Shown here piece after piece: positions 33,003 through 42,094 of a DNA stretch of 64,000 nt. Each line of letters starts with the position of its first letter. Position 1 is the stretch's first letter. The notes beneath the pieces were generated by a model that did not search any database, was not told where the DNA came from, and saw only the letters and a list, made by a program, of their open reading frames with translations. Source of the stretch: Chrysogorgia sp. JL179-B06 (taxonomy: Eukaryota; Cnidaria; Anthozoa; Scleralcyonacea; Chrysogorgiidae); NCBI GenBank assembly GCA_035772405.1, contig JAYKKM010000149.1, forward strand, positions 4,603,501-4,667,500. The letters run 5' to 3'. The translations under genes were made by a program, and so were the position numbers.

Positions 33003-33680
33003 TAAGGGACTGTTTATATGAACCCGGTTCACCGGGCTAGCCAGGCTCACGCGATTGATTAGGATCGCATTGTGGTTTTGAAATGTGTATAAACTAAATT
33101 TACAAAGGAGAATTGGTTTTGTTTAGATGTAAACAAATCTTTACATTGATTCAAATCTCCTTTTGCGTCTAGGAAAGAATTTTGTGACAGGAGTCAGTCC
33201 TCCTATGGGAGGGCTAGCCCTCCTCCATATAAACTACCCTTAAGCCGAGAAAATAAAAGCTAAAGTTTATGTAAATTAGGATGAAACTTTATCACATATA
33301 AAACCTACGACACGCCGGCAGTGATTTCCTTTGTCTTTCCCTCATGAATTATTAATGATCTTTTAAGTAATGTTTAAAACACGAGCAGCAGTGTTTTATC
33401 AGATATAAAACACGAGGCGCAGCCGAGTGTTTTATGGCGCAGCCGAGTGTTTTATATCTGATACACTGCTGCGAGTGTTTTAAACGGCTTAAAAAACGAC
33501 CAGCATTTGGTAAGTTCGTTGGCGTAGTAATTTTGAAAAATAACGTTGTCTAAGCCGAGAAAATCAAAGCTAAAGTTTATGTAAATTAGGATGAATCTTT
33601 ATCACATATAAAGATAGACACGGTGGTGATTTTCCTTTGTTTTCTTCATGCATTATTAATGAGTTTTTTAAATATATATA
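32884..33680. repeat. Two direct copies of a GCCGAGTGTTTTA repeat
   Basis: Copy 1 starts about 32884 and copy 2 about 33442. Both contain CTGCTGCGAGTGTTTTAAAC and later AAAGTTTATGTAAATTAGGA. Copy 1 is interrupted by a MITE at 33005-33240, and copy 2 shows the empty site. Confidence 0.75.
33003..33242. mobile_element. TA-flanked MITE with an empty site visible in the neighbouring repeat
   Basis: Inverted tips AGGGACTGTTTATATG and CATATAAACTACCCT, with TA duplicated at 33003-33004 and 33241-33242. The second repeat copy reads GTTGTCTAAGCCGAG across the same position, without the insert. Confidence 0.85.
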
Positions 33681-33724
33681 TATATATACACAAAGCTTTG
33701 GTGAGAAATGGATCCCTGCCGCGG

Positions 33725-33806
33725 CGAGATTATCACCCTGTTTTAATTGATTGTTCATTAAATAATTTAATTGTTCATTAAATAATTTAATTGTTCATTA
33801 AATACT
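33725..33806. repeat. Three ATTGTTCATTAAATAATTTA tandem units
   Basis: Units of about 22-24 bp directly at the left boundary of the LINE fragment. Confidence 0.7.
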
Positions 33807-34033
33807 GTAGATTAGAAATATCAAAATTGCTTGTCGAGTGACTATAGGTATAAATTAGAACATATTTAGAAGGAGCTATATCACGAATTATCTTCCACAG
33901 GTTCTTTGGATTGTCAAGATTTGTATTAATGGAGTCGCGATAAAAGGTACGTTTAGCATTTATAATTAAATGAACTACTCTATTTCGTGCAATCCGATAT
34001 TTGTGCCAACACGATGCAGAATTAAGTAAAATA
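33787..34033 (-). pseudogene. LINE fragment (linker between endonuclease and RT), cut by the Polinton
   Basis: Minus-strand text from 34033: LLNSASCWHKYRIARNR, VVHLIINAKRTFYR, NPKNLWKIIRDI. This is the conserved W..Y..ARN.V...I..AK segment of CR1/L2-type LINEs. Its upstream continuation lies across the Polinton at 53164-53280, and with one target copy removed the frame runs straight through. Confidence 0.8.
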
Positions 34034-34202
34034 AGTAGTATAGCAAGTGGGGCTGCGAGCCCAATCGACGTCAACCGTGAATATAAATACCAAAACATCA
34101 CCAAATTTAGCCAAGTCACGACTCGACAAATTTGGCGATGTTTTGGTGTTTATATTCACGATTGACGTCGAATAAGCCCACAGCCCCACTTGCTATACTA
34201 CT
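34034..34202. repeat. Left terminal 169-bp imperfect palindrome
   Basis: AGTAGTATAGCAAGTGGGGC at the outer end is mirrored at 34183-34202; the arms differ at scattered positions (e.g. GTGAATATAAATACC versus GTGAATATAAACACC). The same unit stands at 52995-53163. Confidence 0.93.
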
Positions 34203-34548
34203 ACAGCAATCGTTAGTCAATCTAAACACCCCTCCCACGTTTTCTACTAAATTGATGCTAAACACACGCGAGACTCACGAGACAACACCAAATCACTATT
34301 TTAACAAAATACGACACGTTTCGTCAAAATTTAGAGAAAGTTTTGTGTTGTCATTTTCGCATTTGTGTTTGACAAACTATGACTGACGCGCTCTACCATT
34401 GTTTCAATTCATGCGCGAAAAAAAGCCACTAGATTGTGATTCTAGTGACGATGTTTAATAAATTTCAGCGAGAGAGCCACTAGAGTCTAGTGTTAAATAG
34501 ATTTCATATGCGATACCTGCTATACGAATCAAGGTCACCTGTTGGTGT

Positions 34549-34711
34549 CGCTAACAACAACATTCCATTACGAATAGCAACTACGATTTTTTTAAAAAAT
34601 GTTTTCACTTTGAAAAAATATTTTCACTTTGAAAAAATATTTTCATTTTAAAATATTTTTTTCAAAAAGTTGTGGTTGCTATTCGCAATGGAATGTTGTT
34701 GTTAGCAACAC
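34549..34711. repeat. Second hairpin within the left TIR
   Basis: CGCTAACAACAACATTCCAT...GAATAGCAAC is mirrored by GTTGCTATTC...ATGGAATGTTGTTGTTAGC, with TTTTCACTTTGAAAAAATAT repeats in the loop. It is present also at about 52487-52650. Confidence 0.85.
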
Positions 34712-35211
34712 ACCACGTACAACCACCTGCTGTCGTGCTGACTATGAGAGAAGAATCGCAGTGTTTGAAGAAGGAGTGAGGACCACCATGCTAAGACTGT
34801 CTAACTTTGAGCGTACTCGTTAAATTGTACACTATAAATATCGTGAATAAAAAACTGTTGTGTGAATGGGCTCGCGCGGTTGTTATGAAGCCACCTGCTA
34901 GCATGCAAATTAGTCCGCTCGCTCGCTATTTTCAGTGTTTGTCGCACTTCTGAAATGGTGGTCGTACACATATTTTGACGTTGTGATTCCTCCCGACAAC
35001 AAGCCCAAGAAAGGCACGTACGGTGTCACAATCGCGGCAATGCTTTCAACGAGTCTTTTTACAACTCGTCGTTTAGTTCGTCAGGGTTCTCAATGGCGTT
35101 CAACCCGTTTAGTGAGCTAGCGAATTTGCTGATTAACAAGTCGGTGAGAAAAAGCGTTTGCAATTTCGCACGCGTGGAGAGAGTGACCTTATGGGAATCA
35201 CGTCGCAGTGT

Positions 35212-38200
35212 TTAAGGTATGTCTCTCACTACAATGTTTTTGTGACCATACGCATAGGAGTCAATACCATTTTCTAAAAGGTATCGTTTATCGTCGAAGC
35301 AGGATAGCGATACTTTATTAATTTCATAGCTACCGAGCTGATGTTTGACACTTCTAATGGTCTTCATTGTGTGTCGCAATTGTTTCTGCTCAAGTAACAC
35401 ACTTTTATAATCTTCGTGTCTGATCACTTTTTTAATTATATTCTTTCTAATACCTTTAGCAGTTTTCCCACCACCCCCATCCTCTTTCAAATAGCTATAC
35501 ATTTTACTACGCAACCCGACGAACTCAATAATTGGTGTTCCAGCGCACTCGTCCTTCATCTTGCCAATGACTTTCTTGTTCTCTTTGAAAGCGAATGGGT
35601 TGTCTGCAGGGTAATCGCGTCAAACTTTTCGCGCTCCTCCATGAAGTCAGAATAAACGTCATCAGTTTTGATTGTGTACAACAGACTGTCAGTGTCGGTG
35701 AAGTGTAGTCTGCAGGTATCGCTAGAGTACTTTTTCATGATATAGTTGTAGTGGAAGTCATACATCAACGTTTTGCTCAAGTCTAGTATGCACATACCCA
35801 CGTATGCAGGTCTATTTAATGTCAGCGTCTCTTTGACTTTGTGGACAGCGACTAAATTCTCGCTAAATATCTTGCAAGACACAAACGTAGGCTTTGAGAC
35901 AAACTTTTCTAACTTTTTCTCGGTGGTCACTAATCTTACATCCACACGCTTCCTCAAGTTTTCCATCGTTTTTCCGAACACACTGTTGTTCATCAACTTG
36001 AAGAAGTCCTTCTCAAAAGCGTTCTTAGCCGCAGTTCTTTTGACTGTGTTAAAGTCGATGTACTTGCCTAGCCACTTGGACTGGTCAAACTGCAGGACCC
36101 TGTGAATCTTATTGATTTTTAATCCAAGATCCATGTACAACTGCAGATTTCCATAGTGACACACGTACTTTTTTTTGTCCATCAAATTAGTCACCAACTT
36201 TTTCACACCACCAACACTCACATTAAATTTATTTTTGATTTTCGTGCAGTACTCCGACAACATGTCAACGGTTATCTCCATCTTCTCGGGAGCCAACGGG
36301 TAATCATTGTGTAGGTCATGCAAATGGGTTGGGTACTCCAAGTCGACCTCGAGCAGTAAGCCCTTTTTACTATCGTTGTGATAGTCGCATAGATTAACCT
36401 TTTTTATTTCTTTCTCAGTCAACCACTTGAAGCCACCTGTAGGTAGACCTCGACTCATTGCCCACCCATACAAGTTGTTGGCGTCAAGGTACATCAAATA
36501 CTTCGACTCTTGCGTTTTATCGTACCCCTTCATATATTTATTGTTCGCCACACCATGTCTGTTGCATATGTAGCTCACACCACCACGCATACCTAATTCT
36601 ACGAACTGGAACATGTCGATGTCGGACAATAACTCGAGTTCCACTCCAGTCATCTTTAACATGGCATCCCAAGCCAATCCAGGCGATGTGAAATAGTGAC
36701 ACGGGTCTAATTTATACTCGCGATGGCATGTCTTTCTAAAGTTCTCAAAAACATCAGCAAGCAAGAGCACATCGCTTTTCAAATACAGGTCGTGGTACCC
36801 ACCCATACTCTCAACGTCGAAGTAGTCCCACACGTCGATGGCGCGCTCGTGCATTTCTTCCGTGATGTGCTCATCATTCAGAACGCTGTAGAAATCTTTT
36901 TTGGAGGGTAGCTCGCGCTCGTCGAATTTTTCAAAGGAGTCCATATAATCGTAGGGATAGACCCCCTTTCTTGTCATAAGTGCCAACCCCTCATCACGAA
37001 ACACTTCTGACGTGTATTTGAAAGCGTCCCTTGGTAGGTTCTTCACCAAGTTGTCTAGACCACTACTCATGAACTGAAAGCTGTCCAAAAATACTAAGTT
37101 TTTTCCAAGCATGAACGCCATGTACTTCTCCATGTTGTTTGGTATCACATTTATGTCTTGACCAAACTTGCCAATCTCCTGCATGATGAAATGGCTATCG
37201 TAGCCACGTAAGTTATGAAAGATCACAGGAATTTTATCAGTCAATCTAAAGTTCACGTTACACTGACGATGTGCGGACCCTCTGTACTCACCTGACACGT
37301 GACAGTGGTCTCTCACTCTAACGTCAGCACCAGTGTACTCAACACTGCAAATATGACAACTCTTGGCCTCGTCAAAGTTCTTCTTATCGGCATCAGTCAG
37401 TATCATTTCTTTGTTAAAGTGACTCTCAGATGTCTCTTTACAATATTCGACAATTTCTAACATCTCCCCAATGAACTTGTTGACTGCGTTTTCACCGCGA
37501 TACACTTTTACTGGCTTACTGTACTCGTTATCGTAGCAACAAACCAATTTATACCCATAACCACAGTCAACATGCCTCTGGTAAGCATTTGTGTAGCTAC
37601 ACTCGCTTGATGGCGTCGCTGTGTGCACCTTCTGTGTGATAGCCTCGAAGTCTGCATACACCACAAATGGTACATTTAATTGTCTGCTAAAATTCTCATA
37701 TTTTACTTTCGCGCCTTTTTGTGGCATTTTAATAGCTTGCTTCCCATTAATGACCAAACACACTTCCACATGGCGTTCAAGCACGTCCGCACGGGTGAAA
37801 CATTGCAAACAATACCTGCAAAAGTGCTTTCTCGCCTTATGCTCTGTTTGGCGGTACATGAACTTGTTAAAATCGCGAATGTACACATAATGCTTGTTGC
37901 CCACGTCATTAGTTATCAACAATAGGTCCATATGGTCAAGACACGCCTCCTTAGAAACGTACACAGGGAATGGCTGCTTATTTTCGTACCCAAAAACATT
38001 AATGCTAATTTCGTTAGCCTTTTCGATCTTGTTGTAGTCTTTGAGTGTGACTGGGAAGTCAACTCCGTCATAATTCAGCTCACCGACATGCCTAGCGTAC
38101 TTCGACGTTCTATCGGAGTGTTTTCCAACAGGAAACTTATGCGCAAGGTGACACCATCTAAAGCACTCGTTGTCATCATCGTTATTTACGTTTATCAGAC

Positions 38201-38798
38201 CCTTCATACTGTTGCGCAGCTCCTTTGGTAACACAATGTAGCTACTCCCATGCAAAGGTCTGTAAATAGCGACATTAACGTAGTGTGCATCTATTTTGTC
38301 GATAGTCCATCCAGACCCCTCAGATAACCACCCAGCTATCCGCGTCAAAATCTGCTCCGACCCACGATTGGCGACACCCTCGATGTCATGCTCGTTAATG
38401 ACGACGAACGTTTCGCTGTTAAAGTAGGCAGTTTTGTATGTGGTCTTATCAAGTTCTAAAACTTTCTCAAAAGTGACCTTGACTGTCTCCACCACTTTCA
38501 TTCCGTTGGTCTCACCTAGTTCACGTCTCAAAAGGTTAGTGACAGCGCTTCTACTACCATTTACCTGATTGATGTCTCTGTCGTCAATTACTTCGACTCC
38601 ATAGGACCTTGTGAACCCTCTCAGTGCTCGATCCAACAGATGCGTTGACGGTGCGAGGTCTTCGACTAGACGTTGTCCCTCTTGATCTCCAAAGAAGCCG
38701 TGAACGTTGGTCGCTTCGTCTGTTAGTGAATTGACAACGGCTGCGCTCGTCTTATGCGTCCGTCTTTTTGTCAGTGGGTTTTTCGCGGCCCGACTCAT
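35212..38798 (-). CDS. POLB: Polinton protein-primed family B DNA polymerase, one frameshift near the 3' end
   Basis: The ATG is at 38798. A C2H2-like finger (CRYCLQC...H...C) stands before the 3'-5' exonuclease motif VVYADFEAI (about residue 375) and GYDSHF. The polymerase domain shows DANNLYGW (about 772, the DxxSLYP equivalent), the LMNNSVFGK block (about 936-942) and DTDS (about 1035). The frame is lost around 35612-35620 by what looks like a one-base deletion. The remaining 120-130 codons, with the usual Polinton PolB C-terminus (EFVGLRSKMYS, RHEDYKSVLL), continue in the neighbouring frame to a stop at 35212. The 1080-residue product as read would lack that tail. An assembly indel is an alternative to true decay. 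Confidence 0.95.
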
Positions 38799-38804
38799 TG
38801 GCTT

Positions 38805-39056
38805 CTATATACTACACTTATTTATTTTTTTCCTAAACCACTCGTTGTAATAATTGTCATCACTTTCACACCATCCCAGCTTTGGGTACACCACCCCAAA
38901 CAAATTGTCGTCGAACAAGTCTTTCACCTTCCCGTCTTTGAGGTCTGACACCTTCTTGAGTGTCTCGACTCGTCTTCTATGACACAACCTAATAATGTAG
39001 TATCCATATCTGCTGACATTTCTACCCTTTACCAAATTGCATGAGTACAAACGCAT
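38805..39056 (-). CDS. Small unknown Polinton ORF, possibly the shifted C-terminal half of the zinc-ribbon gene
   Basis: Reads from an ATG at 39056 and overlaps the end of the upstream ORF by 35 nt in another frame. The product is about 83 residues, basic, ending WFRKKINKCSI. The overlap encodes QFGKG in one frame and NLVKG in the other, so a one-base shift could have split a gene of about 190 codons; independent overlapping genes are equally possible. No domain recognised. Confidence 0.5.
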   Translation of the reverse strand: MRLYSCNLVKGRNVSRYGYYIIRLCHRRRVETLKKVSDLKDGKVKDLFDDNLFGVVYPKLGWCESDDNYYNEWFRKKINKCSI

Positions 39057-39378
39057 TGACAACTTTCAGGAAGTCCTCTTTTATCAACTCAAGGTGCTCA
39101 CCCTTCACAACATTCCGTAGTCTCCTCCCCATCCACCAAGACCGTTTGTGAACGCTTTTTAGTCGCGTGAGTCTCATGTCGCTGTAACTCTGAGTGTAAC
39201 CCCATTCGGTGTCGCCACACTTTGGACATGCGTACCCACCACAGTCAGTGATGTTTTTCACAACGTCACAATCCGAGCAGTGGTGAATTCTGAAGGTGTC
39301 TCCACACTCAGTTTGCGTCTCGCTCGCGATCTCGTCAATTGTCAAGCCGTAACTCATCTGCCTCATAAGTTTGTCCAT
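39022..39378 (-). CDS. Zinc-ribbon-like Polinton protein of unknown function
   Basis: 118 codons from ATG 39378. It contains HHCSDCD and YACPKCGD, two CxxC pairs about 15 residues apart as in a zinc ribbon, then a basic helical segment (SVHKRSWWMGRRLRNVV). Zinc-ribbon proteins are common in viral transcription and packaging sets, but I do not recognise this family. A GTAGTATAAG motif stands just upstream of the ATG. Confidence 0.6.
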   Translation of the reverse strand: MDKLMRQMSYGLTIDEIASETQTECGDTFRIHHCSDCDVVKNITDCGGYACPKCGDTEWGYTQSYSDMRLTRLKSVHKRSWWMGRRLRNVVKGEHLELIKEDFLKVVNAFVLMQFGKG

Positions 39379-39406
39379 CGCTTATACTACTCCAACATAT
39401 TTTTTT

Positions 39407-39826
39407 TCACCGAACTAGCACCCACACTACTATTCCACTACCCAAACCTAACGCGCCAACAAACAATAGTTGGTATTCCTTCATTTCCGCACTCGGTTGG
39501 TAGTAATCCGCAATCTTCGGGGAGTTAGTGAACACTCGTCCGCCGTGCTGAATAGTCATTACGCTTCTAAGTTCTTCCAACGCGTGGTTTGTGTCATTGA
39601 TGTTAGCATTAGCATCAGAGAGCCGTTGTCGTAAACGCTGGATCTTATCTTTCTTAGCGACTTCATTCTCATACCACACTTCTTTCGCACTGGCTAGCTG
39701 TTCCAACGCGTGGTTGTGTCTTTTCATCTCAGCTTCATAGCCTGAGTGATTAAACTTTGAAAACATAAAGCCAGCGCCTGCAAAAGCCACTGCATTAAAT
39801 ATCCCTCCAGCCACGACACTCACCAT
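39407..39826 (-). CDS. Polinton membrane protein with central coiled coil
   Basis: 139 residues. A hydrophobic N-terminus (VVAGGIFNAVAFAGAGFMF), a charged coiled coil with KRHNHALEQL, and a C-terminal membrane segment (LLFVGALGLGSGIVVWVLV). The KRH..A.EQL..A...W motif is one I associate with a small protein found in many animal Polintons; its role is unknown, possibly virion membrane or internal scaffold. ATG at 39826. Confidence 0.75.
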   Translation of the reverse strand: MVSVVAGGIFNAVAFAGAGFMFSKFNHSGYEAEMKRHNHALEQLASAKEVWYENEVAKKDKIQRLRQRLSDANANINDTNHALEELRSVMTIQHGGRVFTNSPKIADYYQPSAEMKEYQLLFVGALGLGSGIVVWVLVR

Positions 39827-39830
39827 TAAC

Positions 39831-40067
39831 TTACGTTGATTTGAATGGGTCTGTCGGTATCCACTTTTTCGATTGCATCCATTTTACTAACAACGTTCCT
39901 GCACCAACAGCTGCAGCAAGTTTCACTGTGCCTTTCACAGTCTCTGGTGTTCCCAATGGTTCCCCCAAAGCCTTTTTAGAAATCATACTCACTACCACAG
40001 CACCAGTCGTAACAAGTAGCGCGTCGTACAGTTCGTTCATAAGTTCTTTTCGATCGATCGCAGCCAT
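39831..40067 (-). CDS. Small conserved Polinton membrane protein
   Basis: 78 residues from the ATG at 40067. Two hydrophobic segments surround GEPLGTPETVKGTVKLA, and WIPTDPF lies near the end, a pattern typical of a short Polinton protein. The ATG follows TATATATGG. Function unknown. Confidence 0.75.
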   Translation of the reverse strand: MAAIDRKELMNELYDALLVTTGAVVVSMISKKALGEPLGTPETVKGTVKLAAAVGAGTLLVKWMQSKKWIPTDPFKST

Positions 40068-40090
40068 ATATACATTGTCGTGTGTTTTGT

Positions 40091-40435
40091 TCAAGAATCA
40101 AATGTGTCAAGTGTTGGACGACGAGTTCTACAACTTTCTGACACAGCTGGTGCAGTACTCACAGGCTCTAGTCGTGTCTCTTTTTCACTGCTAATTGTGT
40201 ACCATAACGAAGCACCAGCGATGATTACACCAAGTGTTCCGACAACATATCCATAGCTCCACTCACCACCCTGCTCTTCGTTAACTATCATTTCACGCAT
40301 TTTCTTTTCTTTCGCAGCTTTCGATATCTCAGCCAACTTTTTACCAGCAGCGACGCGCTTTGGGTCCTTCACCTTAACACTTTTCACGTCAGCCGTGATC
40401 TTAGCTTCAACAGCCGTCTGTGAGTCTTCAACCAT
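40091..40435 (-). CDS. Small Polinton protein with one membrane segment
   Basis: 114 residues. A basic N-terminus with KDPKRVAAGKKLAE (a motif shared among Polintons), one hydrophobic helix (YVVGTLGVIIAGASLWYTI), and a polar tail. Divergent from the gene at 40568, sharing a 132-bp intergenic region. Confidence 0.72.
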   Translation of the reverse strand: MVEDSQTAVEAKITADVKSVKVKDPKRVAAGKKLAEISKAAKEKKMREMIVNEEQGGEWSYGYVVGTLGVIIAGASLWYTISSEKETRLEPVSTAPAVSESCRTRRPTLDTFDS

Positions 40436-40567
40436 CTAATACACTATCACGTGTTATCTTACTCACAGTTGACCTCACAGGTGTCTCGCAGTTGACCTCA
40501 CAGGTGTCTCACAGTTCCAGACCAAAACGCACTAAAAAATTAGGATTTTTTCTGAGAGTATAACATA
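40436..40567. promoter_or_regulatory. Bidirectional intergenic region with 23-bp repeats
   Basis: Two full copies and one partial copy of CAGTTGACCTCACAGGTGTC, period 23 bp, at 40466, 40489 and 40512. It lies between divergent genes, so it could hold binding sites for a regulator. Confidence 0.5.
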
Positions 40568-41302
40568 ATGACTCAAGCCCGAGAAATCAGCGAAGAAGAT
40601 ATTGCCAACATGCTGAGAACAGCCTTTATCAGTGTGCCTACCCTACAAGACGCCTCTGGACCTATCGTCTTAAACGAGTACTTCTCAACATACACAATGT
40701 TCGACCCCGACCCTGAAGGACCACCAAAACGGCTTGGCTCTCAGATCCGCCATACGAGGTATCTTCTCGACGCTTGGATCGATCTTCGAGAAGACAGAGC
40801 CAACGAGCTTGCTGGTGTGTTAGCTGACATAATCCCTGTGTGGTGTTACTCACCATTCAAATACCTTATGTTAGCGAGTGGTGTCTACTTGAGCAACCCT
40901 CGTGAGTCCAACGCCACATTACTCGGTAGTTTCCTCCAAGTGTTCTTAGCGACCCTTCTATGGAAACCATGCCCAACCAAAGCCAAAGCGTGGCTAGATC
41001 TCGCCGCAAACCGCGACGTTCACGTTTGCAAGGTTGGGTGTAATGAGATACTGGGTGCGGACGATATCAGGGACCACGTACTCTCGCCCGCCCACAGACA
41101 CTTTGCGAGAGACGAAAGCGCGTACGCCTGTTACCCATGCGGTGTGGCTACCAATAGCCCAATGTGTCGCTCAAGACATGAGAGCTCGAAGACTCATCTT
41201 GAAAACTTAGAGCTTCGGCGGATATTCAACAACGAACAACAGTTGCCGCAACAGGAGAGAGCATTTCTCTGGAGGTATAGTAATCATGAAGAAAATCGGT
41301 AA
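40568..41302 (+). CDS. Polinton accessory protein with two C-terminal C2H2 zinc fingers
   Basis: 244 residues from ATG 40568. The first 150 residues are unrecognised. Then two U1/matrin-type fingers: C-x3-C-x11-H-x5-H (VCKVGC...H...H) and C-x2-C-x12-H-x5-H (CYPC...RHESSKTH). The spacing suggests nucleic acid binding. The stop overlaps the start of the thymidine kinase by 17 nt, implying coordinated expression. No homologous family recognised. Confidence 0.65.
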   Translation: MTQAREISEEDIANMLRTAFISVPTLQDASGPIVLNEYFSTYTMFDPDPEGPPKRLGSQIRHTRYLLDAWIDLREDRANELAGVLADIIPVWCYSPFKYLMLASGVYLSNPRESNATLLGSFLQVFLATLLWKPCPTKAKAWLDLAANRDVHVCKVGCNEILGADDIRDHVLSPAHRHFARDESAYACYPCGVATNSPMCRSRHESSKTHLENLELRRIFNNEQQLPQQERAFLWRYSNHEENR

Positions 41303-41855
41303 ACTAGAAATCGTGATTGGTCCCATGTTCGCAGGAAAAACGACGGAGACTCTTCGTAGGTTAATCACGTTAAGTAAGTCAGGGCTCAAAGTCCTCTACA
41401 TGAACAACACAGGTGACACCAGACGAACTGACCACGCGTTCTCCACACATCGTCAGACCATTGTTGTCGGATCAGACAGTTTACCTGCGAAGTTAATCAC
41501 CAACCTCCCGAGTTCTTCCGAGATAGCTGATTACGACGTCATTGGTATTGATGAAGGTCATTGGTACTCCGATCTGTCAGTTATTCGTGAATACATTAAA
41601 GCTGGCATCCACGTCATTATTTGTGGTCTCATAACAACAGAGCATTTAAAAAGACTTGGTGAGCTCGACACACTGTTCCCAATGGCAGACGACATCACCT
41701 TTCTAAAAGCGTATTGCGCCGTTTGTCGCGACACTTACGGAACAACTGTCGAAGCGTCATTCAATTGGAGATACAACCCAGGACCATCATTCGTTGGTGG
41801 TGCTGAGCAATATCGCGCAGTGTGCAGACGTCATCATCCTTCCACACAAAATTAA
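41286..41855 (+). CDS. TK: Thymidine kinase, type II
   Basis: 189 residues. It phosphorylates deoxythymidine to dTMP, raising dTTP for viral DNA synthesis. P-loop GPMFAGKTT at residues 12-20, Walker B-like IDEGHWYSD (D89), the zinc-binding CAVC (144-147) with CRRHH (C180), and GGAEQYRAVC, the lasso segment that contacts the thymine base. All key parts of the poxvirus/cellular type II fold are present, and its length is normal (about 180-230). TK is not part of the core Polinton set, so it is probably a captured gene. Confidence 0.95.
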   Translation: MKKIGKLEIVIGPMFAGKTTETLRRLITLSKSGLKVLYMNNTGDTRRTDHAFSTHRQTIVVGSDSLPAKLITNLPSSSEIADYDVIGIDEGHWYSDLSVIREYIKAGIHVIICGLITTEHLKRLGELDTLFPMADDITFLKAYCAVCRDTYGTTVEASFNWRYNPGPSFVGGAEQYRAVCRRHHPSTQN

Positions 41856-42094
41856 GGGTGTTCTCGGATACCCCACTTTTTAAATTTAGACATTGGTCAC
41901 ATGAAGCGTCCAATGTCTCCCGTAGAAACGTTTTTTCACACAGTGGTCAGAAGGTTTGTGAAGTAAATAGAGAAAGTTTCGCAGACACCTTTATCGAGTT
42001 AAAAAAACGTCTTTAAAAAACGCTAGAGCAGTTGTCGCTTCAAACGTTGTCTCAACAACGAGAACGAGCGCTAATTCGACTTATTACTCGCTGT

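Larger units (their letters stand above)
34034..35167. repeat. Polinton left terminal inverted repeat
   Basis: Matches the complement of 52018-53163, nearly base for base in the outer 0.85 kb. The inner part corresponds to the 3' end of the 170-aa gene at 51781-52293 and has decayed here (3-bp and about 18-bp losses and substitutions). It contains two hairpins: 34034-34202 and about 34549-34711. Confidence 0.95.

Noticed and set aside
34629..34823. 64-codon frame in the left Polinton TIR
   Set aside because: The matching right TIR differs by an indel that breaks the frame, so it is unlikely to be coding.
36458..38231. Plus-strand frames opposite PolB
   Set aside because: Antisense shadows of a conserved coding region.
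41822..42016. 64-codon frame after TK
   Set aside because: Overlaps the TK end in another frame and has no family resemblance.
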